Shown one piece after another: positions 1-8,083 of a stretch of DNA of 64,000 nucleotides; position 1 is the first letter of the stretch; the number at the start of each line of letters is the position of its first letter. Made by a program: the position numbers and the translations under genes. Below the pieces are notes generated by a model. The model was not told the origin of the DNA and searched no databases. It saw only the letters and a list, made by a program, of their open reading frames with translations. Origin of the DNA: an uncultured bacterium (lineage in GTDB: Bacteria > Cyanobacteriota > Vampirovibrionia > Gastranaerophilales > Gastranaerophilaceae); NCBI GenBank assembly GCA_948964545.1, contig CAREDV010000001.1:620001-684000 (forward strand), read 5' to 3'.

Positions 1-1683
1 GTATCCTGTTTGGATAATTCCGTCTTTAGACGGCTGGACAGGAAGAATTTCATCCAGAGGCTGAGGCGCAATAATAACACCTGCAGCGTGTGTACCAGTG
101 TTGTTTTTAATACCCTCAATACCGACGGCTAAATCAATAAGTTTTTTCATACCGACGGTTTTACCCTCCATAGGGTCTCCGCACATAATTTGCTCATCTT
201 TATCATAGAGGGCTTTGAGTTCAGAACCGTCGTATTCCATTGCTTTTTTCAAAGTTTTGGCTTTGTCATTAATACTCATTGCAAGTTCAATTGCAGGATC
301 TATAAGACCTGCAAGACGGTTGCTTTCTGAAAACGGTATTTTTAAAATTCTTGCGATACCTTTAAATGCGGCTTTTGCTGCATAAGTTCCAAATGTAATA
401 ATTTGGCAAACTTTATCTTCGCCGTATTTTTTAGTTACGTAGTCAATAACTTCGCCGCGTCGTTCAATACAAAAGTCAATATCAATATCAGGCATTGTAA
501 AACGTTCGGGATTCAAAAATCTTTCAAACAAAAGTTTATGCTGAATAGGATCAAGGTCAGTTATTTCAAGTGCGTATGCAACAACTGAACCTGCAGCAGA
601 GCCTCTACCTGGGCCAACAGGGATACCATGTGTTTTTGCATAGTGAATAAAGTCCCAGGTAATTACAAAGTATGCGGAAAATCCCATTTGGGAAATTACA
701 CCGATTTCGTAATCAATACGTTCTTTCAATTCTGGAGTAATTTCGCCGTAACGTTTTTTTGCACCTTCAAATACAAGATATTCTAAGTAGGAATTAATAT
801 CATGACCTTTTGGAACTTCATATTCAGGCAAAGGGCTTTTGCCAAGTTCAAGTGTAAGGTGGCATTTTTCAGCTATTTCAATTGTATTTTTTATACATTC
901 ATCAAAGGTTTCACCATCCATCCATCTAAATGCTTCTCGAAGCTGCTCTGTTGTTTTTACATAGAATTCGTTATTAGCAAAATGAAAACGATTCGGGTCA
1001 TCTTTATCACTATTAGTCTGCATACATAGTAATGTGTCATGCATATCAGCATCATCACGTGTAAGATAGTGTGAGTCATTTGTAATGACCATTTTAATTC
1101 CGAGTTCTTTGGCAATCTGTATTAATTGCGGATTGGTACGTTTTTGTTCTTCAAGACCATGATCTTGAAGTTCTAAGTAATAATCTTCTCCGAACAAATC
1201 TTTATATTGTTTTGCAATGGTTTTAGCCTTATCAATATCACCTTTTAATAAACTTTGTAATACTTCACCGCCAAGGCAGGCTGAAAGACAAATTACGCCT
1301 TCATGATGTTTTTGAATTAATTCCCAATTAATACGTGGTTTAACATATCTGCCTTTGCACCAAGCGACTGATGTAAGTTTTATAAGGTTTGCATAACCTG
1401 CTTTATTTTTGGCAAGTAGTACAAGGTGATAACAAGGATTATTGGTTTTATCATGTTCTTCAATGTCACCATTATGAACATAAAATTCACAGCCCAAAAT
1501 AGGCTTTATGCCAGCTTCTTTTGCGGTTGTATATAGTTCCATATCACCATACATTACACCGTGGTCAGTTATTGCAACCGCAGGCATGTTGTTTTCTTTA
1601 GCAAAATTTACTAAATCATCAACTCTAATTGCGCCGTCAAGCAATGAATATTCGGTGTGGACATGTAATGGAACTACTTGCAT
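1..1683 (-). CDS. dnaE: DNA polymerase III subunit alpha, N-terminal 561 residues (cut by window edge)
   Basis: Replicative polymerase catalytic subunit. Translation from the ATG at 1683 gives an N-terminal PHP domain with its metal ligands in place (PLHVHTEYSLLDG at residues 5-17, AITDHG near 40, LSACLGGE, ITNDSHYL), then the palm with VGPGRGSAAGS and the catalytic aspartates in MPDIDIDF near residue 400. The reading frame is open to the left edge, so the thumb, fingers and C-terminal domains lie outside. No intein interrupts the visible part, although split-intein DnaE is common in photosynthetic cyanobacteria. The start lies 21 bp after the stop of the upstream WYL regulator gene, so the three genes probably form one operon. 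An intact PHP site is compatible with PHP-linked proofreading, but that is inference. Confidence 0.97.
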   Translation of the reverse strand, partial: MQVVPLHVHTEYSLLDGAIRVDDLVNFAKENNMPAVAITDHGVMYGDMELYTTAKEAGIKPILGCEFYVHNGDIEEHDKTNNPCYHLVLLAKNKAGYANLIKLTSVAWCKGRYVKPRINWELIQKHHEGVICLSACLGGEVLQSLLKGDIDKAKTIAKQYKDLFGEDYYLELQDHGLEEQKRTNPQLIQIAKELGIKMVITNDSHYLTRDDADMHDTLLCMQTNSDKDDPNRFHFANNEFYVKTTEQLREAFRWMDGETFDECIKNTIEIAEKCHLTLELGKSPLPEYEVPKGHDINSYLEYLVFEGAKKRYGEITPELKERIDYEIGVISQMGFSAYFVITWDFIHYAKTHGIPVGPGRGSAAGSVVAYALEITDLDPIQHKLLFERFLNPERFTMPDIDIDFCIERRGEVIDYVTKKYGEDKVCQIITFGTYAAKAAFKGIARILKIPFSESNRLAGLIDPAIELAMSINDKAKTLKKAMEYDGSELKALYDKDEQIMCGDPMEGKTVGMKKLIDLAVGIEGIKNNTGTHAAGVIIAPQPLDEILPVQPSKDGIIQTGY

Positions 1684-1704
1684 AATACCAGTTTATCATA
1701 AATA

Positions 1705-2631
1705 TTATTGATAGTTTGATAAAGTTTTATTAATTAAATCTATCATTTCATCTTTTATGAATTTAGGTGATATGATTTCGCATTCTGTACCGTATCTCAT
1801 AAGTCGGTTTAAAAGAATGTTGAAATCTTCATCTTTATTAACAATAACCTGACTGCCATCGGCTTCGAAATTTTGAAGTTTTTCCCAATCTCTTAACCTA
1901 TAATTTTTAGCAAGTCTGTTTTTTATTCTGTAAACTATAGTTGTTGGCACTGAATTACCATTAACTGAATTTGGCAGTTGTTTTAGTGATTTGATGTTAT
2001 CTATAGGAATTTCATAAACTCTGCTGCCATTACTGCCAATAACCTTAAGACAAACTTTGCGTTTTTTATATATTGTTTCAATAGGAGAACCAAGAAGATT
2101 TATTTCTTCCCCTTTGTTATCAGTGTATATTAATTCAAGTTTAAATTTATCCTGACAATATTTTTCACATAATTTTACCTGTTCCACCATTTCTGCGTGG
2201 TAAAATGCTAGATTTAAACTTTGTGTAGTATCTTTAATTTGAGAAAAACTTTGAGCAGATTCATCATATCTTAATTCAAGTTCTTTAATAAATTCTTCAC
2301 AGCTTGTTTTATTTTTTCCTTCTGGAAGTATATCACATGCTTTTTTAAGATTATTAATGCTTTTTATATCATTTAATTCTAGATTAATTTTATAAAGAGG
2401 CGTAAGCATGTAATACTTACCATTTTCTTTTTTTATTTTAATACCAAATATTTTTAAGGCATTTAAATATTTATTCAGCGTGACATGGGTATTTGATGTT
2501 CCATCGTATTTACCGTTGGAAAAATGCTCAAGAACCCATTTAAATTCAACTTCTCCAAGGTATAGGCGTCTTATAAATTCGAACATTTTAATGCAAGATT
2601 CGTTACATTTTTCAGGTGTTTTTTTAGCCAC
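1705..2631 (-). CDS. WYL-domain transcriptional regulator (PafC/YafY-like), downstream member of a pair
   Basis: 308 residues. A winged-helix-like N-terminus (about residues 10-75) is followed by a linker, a WYL-type SH3-like beta domain (about 165-225, core LELIYTDNKGEE) and a C-terminal WCX-like segment (about 255-308). WYL proteins bind DNA through the HTH and sense a ligand, often single-stranded nucleic acid, through the WYL domain; mycobacterial PafBC activates DNA-damage genes. The start ATG lies inside the 3' end of the upstream paralogue (8 bp overlap), which suggests translational coupling and a heterodimer. dnaE follows after 21 bp, so a role in replication or damage control is suggested by context only. 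Confidence 0.85.
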   Translation of the reverse strand: MAKKTPEKCNESCIKMFEFIRRLYLGEVEFKWVLEHFSNGKYDGTSNTHVTLNKYLNALKIFGIKIKKENGKYYMLTPLYKINLELNDIKSINNLKKACDILPEGKNKTSCEEFIKELELRYDESAQSFSQIKDTTQSLNLAFYHAEMVEQVKLCEKYCQDKFKLELIYTDNKGEEINLLGSPIETIYKKRKVCLKVIGSNGSRVYEIPIDNIKSLKQLPNSVNGNSVPTTIVYRIKNRLAKNYRLRDWEKLQNFEADGSQVIVNKDEDFNILLNRLMRYGTECEIISPKFIKDEMIDLINKTLSNYQ

Positions 2632-3565
2632 AGTAATACCCCGCTTTCATATCTTTCAACAGTGCTATAAATTCATTTTTAAATTCTTCAGGTGAAACAA
2701 TTTTACAATTTGGACCGAAAGCAAGAAGTCTTTGTCTCAACAGAAATTTATTTGAGGTACATGCTTCTATAACAAATTTATTTTCATCATTTTCTAAAAT
2801 TGTTTCATAGCTTTCAAGTTCAGGTTTGCTGGTGTTATAAAGTTCATAAACAACTTTAATTTCCTGCAGGCCCTCAGGCATGGTTATTTCATTTTTTATA
2901 CTGTCAATAGATTTTATTCTGCTTACAAGAAAACTGCCATACTCTTTATATTCAAAACCTATACCGTATAAGTATATTTTGCTGTTGGAGATTTCAATTT
3001 TATCCGCAATGAGTTCAATCTTTTTAATTCCTGAATTGGGAGATGCGTATGTAATAATAATCTGATTTTTCTTTTCGCAGCATTCTATAAGTGTTTTTAG
3101 CAGATTTTTATTAATATCTTTAAGTAAAGAAACTTGTTTAGCTTCGTTAATGAAGTCTTCATTTTTTATATATGTACCTATTTTTTCAAAAAATTCCTGC
3201 ATAGATAAAAGTTCTTCTATGTCCATATTTTTTACGAGAGTTTTAAAAACTTTTAAAGCACCCTGAAGTTGTTCTTTTGTGTATTTTAATTCAAAAGGAT
3301 GTGATGTAATAACGTATCTGGATTGTTTATCTTCTCCTTTTACTCTCTTAATTTCGCAGCCAAATCTTTTGAGTGAATTTATATAAACTCTTAGCGTATC
3401 AATTGATATCTGTTCTCTCAAATATGGATGGTTATAAAAAATTTCACATATTTCTTTATATGATTTAGGACTTGTAACAAGTTCTGAAAATAAAATTAGT
3501 GCTTTAAATGCAGTAAAAGACATTAAATTATATGTTACTTTTTTAGTTTTTACAAATTCTTTCAT
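2624..3565 (-). CDS. WYL-domain transcriptional regulator, upstream member of a pair
   Basis: 313 residues. The N-terminal HTH (about 10-80) is divergent from that of its downstream neighbour. The WYL domain covers about 165-225 (core QIIITYASPNSG), and a C-terminal WCX-like tail ends near residue 305. Translation starts at the ATG at 3565 behind a good Shine-Dalgarno site (GGGAGAG, spacing about 6). Upstream on this strand TATTAT can act as the -10. It is the first gene of a predicted operon WYL-WYL-dnaE. Two unequal WYL proteins in tandem resemble the PafB-PafC arrangement; the target genes cannot be told from sequence. Confidence 0.85.
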   Translation of the reverse strand: MKEFVKTKKVTYNLMSFTAFKALILFSELVTSPKSYKEICEIFYNHPYLREQISIDTLRVYINSLKRFGCEIKRVKGEDKQSRYVITSHPFELKYTKEQLQGALKVFKTLVKNMDIEELLSMQEFFEKIGTYIKNEDFINEAKQVSLLKDINKNLLKTLIECCEKKNQIIITYASPNSGIKKIELIADKIEISNSKIYLYGIGFEYKEYGSFLVSRIKSIDSIKNEITMPEGLQEIKVVYELYNTSKPELESYETILENDENKFVIEACTSNKFLLRQRLLAFGPNCKIVSPEEFKNEFIALLKDMKAGYYCG

Positions 3566-3767
3566 GACACTCTCCCTTTATATTTTTTATAATACTATAA
3601 ATTTAAAAATATGTACAGTTTTTACTGATTATTATATGTCAATTTAAAAAAACTGATTATTTACGTAATTTCATTAAGTATTCTTCATTAAGATTTAATA
3701 ACTTGAATTTTTCTCATATATTTCAAGGGGCATGGTCAATTGTAAATTTTATTTATTATTTTTTTAC

Positions 3768-3969
3768 TTGTCAAACTTTTTACTTAGATTTACATTTAAA
3801 ACTGTAGAGAGGAGATTTAAGGTAAGAGAACTGGAGGTGATGGCAAAAAGAATAGCTTAAGAAGTGTGTATTTGATTAGGGATTTTTTATATTAAGGGGA
3901 TTTACATAAAATTTAAAAGATTTGAGAATAGTTGGATAAAGGAAAGCTTGCATTACAGCAGGCTTTTTT
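3768..3969 (+). ncRNA. possible short untranslated transcript ending in a terminator upstream of anmK
   Basis: This gap has no convincing gene. A promoter-like pair is visible: TTGTCA (3768-3773), a 17-nt spacer, and TACATT (3791-3796), predicting a start near 3803. About 165 nt downstream lies a rho-independent-type terminator (3943-3969). A purine-rich GAGAGGAGA stretch and a six-codon ATG frame (3839-3859, MAKRIA) sit inside. The product could be a small RNA or a terminated leader. No Rfam family is recognisable by eye. Confidence 0.3.
3943..3969 (+). terminator. rho-independent terminator just before anmK
   Basis: AAAGCTTGC pairs with GCAGGCTTT (9 bp with one G-U) around the loop ATTACA and runs directly into six T residues. 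It ends 13 nt before the anmK ATG, so transcription from upstream should stop here and anmK needs its own promoter. Confidence 0.75.
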
Positions 3970-3970
3970 G

Positions 3971-3983
3971 TATTATGCCTATA
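3971..3983 (+). promoter_or_regulatory. leaderless-type promoter of anmK
   Basis: TATTAT at 3971-3976 is followed by 6 nt and then the ATG at 3983, so the transcript would begin at or next to the start codon. There is no Shine-Dalgarno site. The element follows straight on from the terminator T-run. Confidence 0.55.
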
Positions 3984-5116
3984 TGGAAGAATTGGAAAGC
4001 AAACTTGTTATAGGATTAATGTCGGGAACTTCCTGTGATAGTATTGATGCAGGTTTGTGCGAGGTTCATCCAGATTTGTCTGTTAAGTTGATTTCGGGCA
4101 TTAACTATAAATATCCCGAACATATCAGGGCAAAGATTTTTCAGCTTTTTTCGGGGAATGCATCTGTTAAAGATGTTTGTCAGATGAATTTTGCAATAGG
4201 ACATTGTTTTGCAGATGCATGTAAAATGCTTATCTCAGAACATGGAAAACCTGATTTTATTGCAAGTCATGGGCAGACTATTTATCATCACCCAATTGAT
4301 GAAAAGCTTGATGGTGTTTCTTTAAAAAGTACACTTCAAATAGGAGAAAGCTCTGTTATTGCAAAAGAAACAGGATGTTTAACAATTTCAAATTTCAGGG
4401 AAGCTGATATTGCATTTGGGGGTGAGGGTGCGCCGCTGGTTTGTTTTGCAGATGAAAAATGGTTTAAACCCTTAAAGAAAAACATGCTTATTCAAAATAT
4501 AGGCGGAATTTCTAATGTTACGGTAATCTCTGAGGATTTTCCGACTTTCGGTTTTGATACTGGGCTTGGAAATATTATGATTGATTACTGTATGAACAAA
4601 TATTTTGGCATGCCGTATGATAAAGATGGTGAGATTGCAAATTCAGGTAAAGTTCAGATGAGCTGGCTTGAATGTTTGATGCAGGATGAGTATTATTTTA
4701 AAGTACCGCCAAAAACTACGGGCAGAGAATATTTTTCCCCCGAATATATTGAAAATGCTTTGCGTTTTGGGCCCAAAGAACCTGCTGATATTGTTGCAAC
4801 CGTAACTGCACTTACCGCAAAAACTATTGCATCATCTTATGAAAGGTTTATTTATCCAGATATTGATGTAAAAGAAGTTATAATAGGCGGAGGAGGGGCA
4901 TACAACCCGACTTTGATGAAATATCTTAGACATTATCTTCCAAAACATGTTGATTTGAAAACTCATGAAGCCTATGGAATTTCCAATAATTTTAAGGAAG
5001 TTATGGCATTTGCCCTTTTAGGTTACTGTAATTATTATAATATCCCCTCGAACCTGCCCTCTTGTACAGGTGCATCCCGCCGTGTTGTACTAGGCAAAGT
5101 GGCTAATAGTTTTTAA
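3983..5116 (+). CDS. anmK: anhydro-N-acetylmuramic acid kinase
   Basis: AnmK opens the anhydro ring of 1,6-anhydro-MurNAc released by peptidoglycan turnover and phosphorylates it to MurNAc-6-phosphate for cell-wall recycling. The 377-residue product starts MEELESKLVIGLMSGTSCDSID. GLMSGTS is the family's N-terminal ATP/sugar motif, and NIGGISNVT and GFDTGLGN are the later ASKHA phosphate motifs. A TTG at 3932 would add 17 residues, but it lies upstream of the terminator, and the family normally begins a few residues before GLMSGTS, so ATG 3983 is preferred. No MurQ or other recycling gene is adjacent. Confidence 0.93.
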   Translation: MEELESKLVIGLMSGTSCDSIDAGLCEVHPDLSVKLISGINYKYPEHIRAKIFQLFSGNASVKDVCQMNFAIGHCFADACKMLISEHGKPDFIASHGQTIYHHPIDEKLDGVSLKSTLQIGESSVIAKETGCLTISNFREADIAFGGEGAPLVCFADEKWFKPLKKNMLIQNIGGISNVTVISEDFPTFGFDTGLGNIMIDYCMNKYFGMPYDKDGEIANSGKVQMSWLECLMQDEYYFKVPPKTTGREYFSPEYIENALRFGPKEPADIVATVTALTAKTIASSYERFIYPDIDVKEVIIGGGGAYNPTLMKYLRHYLPKHVDLKTHEAYGISNNFKEVMAFALLGYCNYYNIPSNLPSCTGASRRVVLGKVANSF

Positions 5117-5127
5117 AATATTAATTA

Positions 5128-5142
5128 TTGTAAAATTTACAA
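5128..5142. repeat. 15-bp palindrome TTGTAAA-A-TTTACAA
   Basis: A perfect inverted repeat with a 1-nt centre lies between anmK and the small gene at 5213. It may be an operator or overlap a -35 element. A related perfect palindrome, TGTAAATTTACA, lies at 39184-39195 before infC. Confidence 0.4.
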
Positions 5143-5212
5143 TTAAAATAGGACAAAAACTTTATTTATGAGTTTTAATATTGGTGTTACCCTAAAACAA
5201 AAAGGAGAAATT

Positions 5213-5419
5213 ATGATTAATAAAGTTGCAGAAAGAGTTGTAAAACCTGTAGAACAACAAGTTGTAAAAGCTTCAACATATATTGAAGAAAAAGTTGCGC
5301 CTAAAGTATCACTTGAATCTTTGTATTCAAGCCCATTTGCACTTATAAAAGTTTCAACTAATCCAGTAGAACAGGTTCGTCCAGCTGGTGTTGGTGAAAT
5401 TTTAAACTTCTTTGGTTAA
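5213..5419 (+). CDS. small hypothetical protein, 68 aa
   Basis: The ATG at 5213 has a strong Shine-Dalgarno site (AAAGGAGAAATT, spacing about 6); an earlier ATG at 5168 has none. The product begins MINKVAERVVKPVEQQVVKAS and has an amphipathic, coiled-coil-like first half with repeated valine/lysine spacing. It then has a hydrophobic segment (SLYSSPFALIKVST) and ends EILNFFG. There is no signal peptide and no family I recognise. Its last 18 bp overlap the end of the convergent nnrD gene. Confidence 0.6.
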   Translation: MINKVAERVVKPVEQQVVKASTYIEEKVAPKVSLESLYSSPFALIKVSTNPVEQVRPAGVGEILNFFG

Positions 5420-6187
5420 TAAATTTTTTATAGCATAAGGAATGTACCTGATTGTATCGGAAGCTAAAACTCCGTAAGCAGTCAGGTCATTTTTTGCCAA
5501 ATCGCCCGCAAGCCCATGTAAATATACGCCTAAACAACTTGCTTCATAAGGTGTTGAACCTTGTGCCAATAATCCCGCAATCATTCCCGCCAAAACATCT
5601 CCGCTTCCTGCTTTTGCAAGTGCAGAGTTTCCTGTTGTGTTATAATAAATTTTTTCGCCGTCTGTAACAATTGTTCTGTGCGATTTTAATACGGTAATAC
5701 AATTGTATTTTTCACAAATCTTTCGAGCAGATTGTTCCAAATTATCTAAAACTTTATCAAGTGAGCATCCTAAAAGTCTTGAGGCTTCTTTCGGATGAGG
5801 GGTAAGAATTGTATTGTTATCAAGTTTTAAATCTATTTGAGCAAGTATATTCAAACCGTCAGCATCAATAACTGTCGGAATTTTACGCGAAATTGCCGAT
5901 TTAAAAATTTCTTTGCGCGAAGTTGAGAGTCCGCATCCGATAAGCAGAACCGATGCATCAAGTTCTGATATTTTTGATAAAGGAGCAAGAACAATTTCGG
6001 GAACATTTATGCGGTTTAATACTTCTTCATCACTTGCAAGAACCACATAGCCCGCCCCAATTTTCAGTGCAGATAATGATGACAATAAAGCTGCACCCCA
6101 CATATATTTTGAACCTGATATGTTCAAAACTTTGCCAAACGTACCTTTGTTTGAATTTTCATTACGCGTTGGAAGTTTAAAGTCCAT
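5402..6187 (-). CDS. nnrD: ADP/ATP-dependent NAD(P)H-hydrate dehydratase
   Basis: The enzyme repairs hydrated NAD(P)H using ADP or ATP. The 261-residue product is a ribokinase-like fold with the family signature NSALAKAGSGDVLAGMIAG near residues 195-213, and with GSKYMWGAALLSS near the N-terminus. Only the dehydratase is present; the NnrE epimerase domain often fused at the N-terminus is missing. I chose the ATG at 6187 (MDFKLPTRNENSNKGTFGK) over an upstream TTG. It overlaps the end of trmL by 11 bp, so the two genes are probably translationally coupled. Confidence 0.88.
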   Translation of the reverse strand: MDFKLPTRNENSNKGTFGKVLNISGSKYMWGAALLSSLSALKIGAGYVVLASDEEVLNRINVPEIVLAPLSKISELDASVLLIGCGLSTSRKEIFKSAISRKIPTVIDADGLNILAQIDLKLDNNTILTPHPKEASRLLGCSLDKVLDNLEQSARKICEKYNCITVLKSHRTIVTDGEKIYYNTTGNSALAKAGSGDVLAGMIAGLLAQGSTPYEASCLGVYLHGLAGDLAKNDLTAYGVLASDTIRYIPYAIKNLLTKEV

Positions 6188-6626
6188 TTTGTCTAATAGC
6201 CTCGTATGCAACAATTGCAACGGAATTTGAAAGATTAAGACTTCTTTGTCCCTCTTTCATTGGTATAGTCAGGGCATGTTCATCTGTTACATATTTTTCA
6301 GGCAAACCTCTTGTTTCAGGGCCGAAAACAATAAAATCACCGTCTTTAAATTTAATATCCGTATACAATTTTTTTGTTTTTGTTGTCAGATAATAAAAGT
6401 TAGCACCTTTGTTTGCTTCAAGCAATTCGTCCATTGTATCGACTTTGTGCAAATCAACACTGTCCCAATAGTCTAATCCTGCGCGTTTGGTGTATTTAGC
6501 TGATAGAGAAAATCCAAGTTTGCCGACAAGATATAAACTTGCTCCCGTGCAGGCACAAAGTCTTGCGATATTTCCCGTATTTTGAGGTATTTCAGGCTCG
6601 TATAAAACAATATTAATTTTACTCAT
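6177..6626 (-). CDS. trmL: tRNA (cytidine(34)-2'-O)-methyltransferase (SPOUT family)
   Basis: TrmL 2'-O-methylates the wobble nucleotide of tRNA-Leu isoacceptors. The 149-residue product has the small SPOUT layout: YEPEIPQNTGNIARLCA at residues 8-24, FGPETRGLP around 100, and NLSNSVAIVAYEALRQ-like NLSNSVAIVAYEAIRQ at the C-terminus forming the trefoil knot. The ATG at 6626 is preceded by TATAAT with a 6-nt gap, so the transcript may be leaderless. An AAGGA lies in that gap but is too close to serve as a normal Shine-Dalgarno site. Confidence 0.9.
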   Translation of the reverse strand: MSKINIVLYEPEIPQNTGNIARLCACTGASLYLVGKLGFSLSAKYTKRAGLDYWDSVDLHKVDTMDELLEANKGANFYYLTTKTKKLYTDIKFKDGDFIVFGPETRGLPEKYVTDEHALTIPMKEGQRSLNLSNSVAIVAYEAIRQNGL

Positions 6627-6649
6627 ATCCTTATTATATGATAAACATA

Positions 6650-6699
6650 TTGAAAATATACGAAAAATCTGTTAATATATGGCAAAGGAGGATGTTATG
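6650..6699 (+). promoter_or_regulatory. promoter and strong ribosome-binding site of the prepilin gene
   Basis: TTGAAA (6650-6655), a 17-nt spacer and TAATAT (6673-6678) form a promoter. AAAGGAGG (6684-6691) lies 5 nt before the ATG at 6697. This is one of the best ribosome-binding sites in the window, yet the ATG opens only a 27-codon frame ending at 6780, because of the G run at 6757-6766. Confidence 0.6.
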
Positions 6700-6731
6700 A
6701 AAAAATCTGTTAAGTTAATGCAAAGCCCAAT

Positions 6732-7454
6732 GTGTCGGGTCGAGCGGCACGCTTGCGGGGGGGGGGCACTCATAGCTTAACTCCTGCGTTTACTTTAGCT
6801 GAGGTTTTAATTACCCTGGGAATAATTGGTGTTGTGGCTGCTGTTACTATGCAGTCTTTAATTACTAATTATCAGAAAAAAGTTGCCGCAGCCAAACTAA
6901 AAAAAGTTTATTCTGTAATATCTCAGGCTATAGAACATGCAGAAATTGATAACGGACCAATGTCTGAATGGTCAATGAATAAGCCAATTTATGATCAAAG
7001 TTTAGGACAAGTATGGTATAAAACAAATCTTGAATATCTTTTACCACATTTGGATGGGGCTGTTATGAAATATAGTATTTATCCTAAAAATTTAGCGTAT
7101 GGCAATAGTGCTATTATAAAAAATTTGGCTGGTAATAGTGTCAACAGTCCTCTTGCAAGATATTTTATTGTTACAAAAGATGGCATGTTTATAAGTATTG
7201 AACATATTAATTGGATAGATATTGTTCCATATTTTAATGTTGATATTAATGGTAAAAACGGACCTAATACCTGGGGTAAAGATATATTTTCCTTTCAAGT
7301 TGCTAATAAAAAGAAGTTAACTGGATTTAATTTTGGCAACGCATCTTATGAACAAATATTAAACGGGAGCTGTTCTAAAAATTACACTGACCGTAATAAC
7401 ACTTGTTCAACGCTTATTATACAGGACGGCTGGGAAATTAAATATCCCTGGTGA
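6732..7454 (+). CDS. type IV prepilin-like protein, N-terminus out of frame with its natural start (G-tract)
   Basis: The body is a type IV pilin/pseudopilin. PAF-TLAEVLITLGIIGVVAAVTM carries the prepilin peptidase motif with Glu at +5 and the hydrophobic alpha-1 helix, followed by a mostly beta C-terminal region with paired cysteines (GSCSKN, NTCST) and DINGKNGPNTWGKDIFSFQV, the DINGxxxPNxxGxDxF style also seen in the two pseudopilins at 40-41.6 kb. Here the frame can start only at a GTG (6732) with no Shine-Dalgarno site. The well-formed start (ATG 6697) is in another frame and would join the pilin frame if the run of ten G at 6757-6766 gained one G or lost two. The gene is therefore either phase-variable and off in this copy, or the run length is wrong. 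Its stop is 5 bp from the convergent pgsA gene. Confidence 0.75.
   Translation: MSGRAARLRGGGTHSLTPAFTLAEVLITLGIIGVVAAVTMQSLITNYQKKVAAAKLKKVYSVISQAIEHAEIDNGPMSEWSMNKPIYDQSLGQVWYKTNLEYLLPHLDGAVMKYSIYPKNLAYGNSAIIKNLAGNSVNSPLARYFIVTKDGMFISIEHINWIDIVPYFNVDINGKNGPNTWGKDIFSFQVANKKKLTGFNFGNASYEQILNGSCSKNYTDRNNTCSTLIIQDGWEIKYPW
6757..6766 (+). repeat. homopolymeric tract of ten G in the prepilin leader
   Basis: Ten consecutive G lie between the good start codon (6697) and the prepilin peptidase site. They sit in a short GC-rich patch (about 6738-6770) that stands out from the AT-rich surroundings. Runs of this length slip readily during replication and are also prone to sequencing errors. Confidence 0.9.
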
Positions 7455-7459
7455 GATTG

Positions 7460-8071
7460 TTATTTAAAAAGCTTTGGGCTTTCAATAACAACAGGAATTG
7501 CTCTTACTACACAGAAAATAATTGCAATCCATGCAAGTACCATTGTGATTGTGTGTAAAACAGGTGTTCCTGACCAAACTTCCATACCTGGTGTGAATAC
7601 AACAATTAAAAGCATGAAGGCCATAACTTTTGCAACAGCATAACTTATTCTCATAAATCTTGATGCGCAGATAAATTTACCCCATGCAGTAGACTGCATA
7701 GATTTGTCGCCAAATGCTGTCATGCCTTTTGATAAAGCGACGCTTCTGATACCGTCTGTTGTGAACGCTCTTGCAACACAAATCAGAGGGAAAATAATAT
7801 TAATCCATCCTAAAACTGCAAAAACAGTCCAGTATGAAACTTCAACAATTCTGTCGCCTAAAATATCCAAGACTGATCCCCATTCTGATGACTGGTTGAA
7901 TTTTCTAGCAATATATCCGTCCAAACCGTCCATAGCAAATGCGATTGCTGTTAAGAAAAATGCAAGCACATAAGCCCAAGTTGTGTGTACAAACAAAAGT
8001 CCAATTGCAGCATAAGCCACAAAAATTCTTGCTACTGATACTATATTTGCTAAATTATCCTTAATTCTCAT
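7460..8071 (-). CDS. pgsA: CDP-diacylglycerol--glycerol-3-phosphate 3-phosphatidyltransferase
   Basis: PgsA makes phosphatidylglycerolphosphate from CDP-DAG and glycerol-3-phosphate at the inner membrane. The 203-residue product has the complete CDP-alcohol phosphotransferase motif DGLDGYIAR-x8-G-x3-D-x3-D at about residues 48-73, with all aspartates present. Several membrane helices surround it (about 13-30, 33-47, 81-105, 140-160, 170-195). It is the last gene of the reverse-strand envelope block; the oxidoreductase gene upstream ends 12 bp before its start. Other CDP-alcohol transferases share the motif, so the exact alcohol is inferred. Confidence 0.82.
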   Translation of the reverse strand: MRIKDNLANIVSVARIFVAYAAIGLLFVHTTWAYVLAFFLTAIAFAMDGLDGYIARKFNQSSEWGSVLDILGDRIVEVSYWTVFAVLGWINIIFPLICVARAFTTDGIRSVALSKGMTAFGDKSMQSTAWGKFICASRFMRISYAVAKVMAFMLLIVVFTPGMEVWSGTPVLHTITMVLAWIAIIFCVVRAIPVVIESPKLFK

Positions 8072-8083
8072 TTTTAATCCTTC

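Noticed and set aside
1..1683. Split or intein-containing DnaE as in photosynthetic cyanobacteria
   Set aside because: The visible 561 residues run through without an insertion. Intein positions further downstream cannot be judged because the gene leaves the window.
403..1711. Several 60-75 codon forward frames opposite dnaE
   Set aside because: They lie wholly within the DnaE coding sequence on the other strand, which has all the expected motifs.
3839..3859. Six-codon frame MAKRIA as an attenuator leader peptide
   Set aside because: The GGAGG is only 2 nt from the ATG, there is no run of a regulatory amino acid, and no alternative hairpin pairing is evident.
3932..3982. TTG start for AnmK giving 17 extra residues
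   Set aside because: The extension would cover a terminator hairpin and a promoter, and the family starts just before GLMSGTS.
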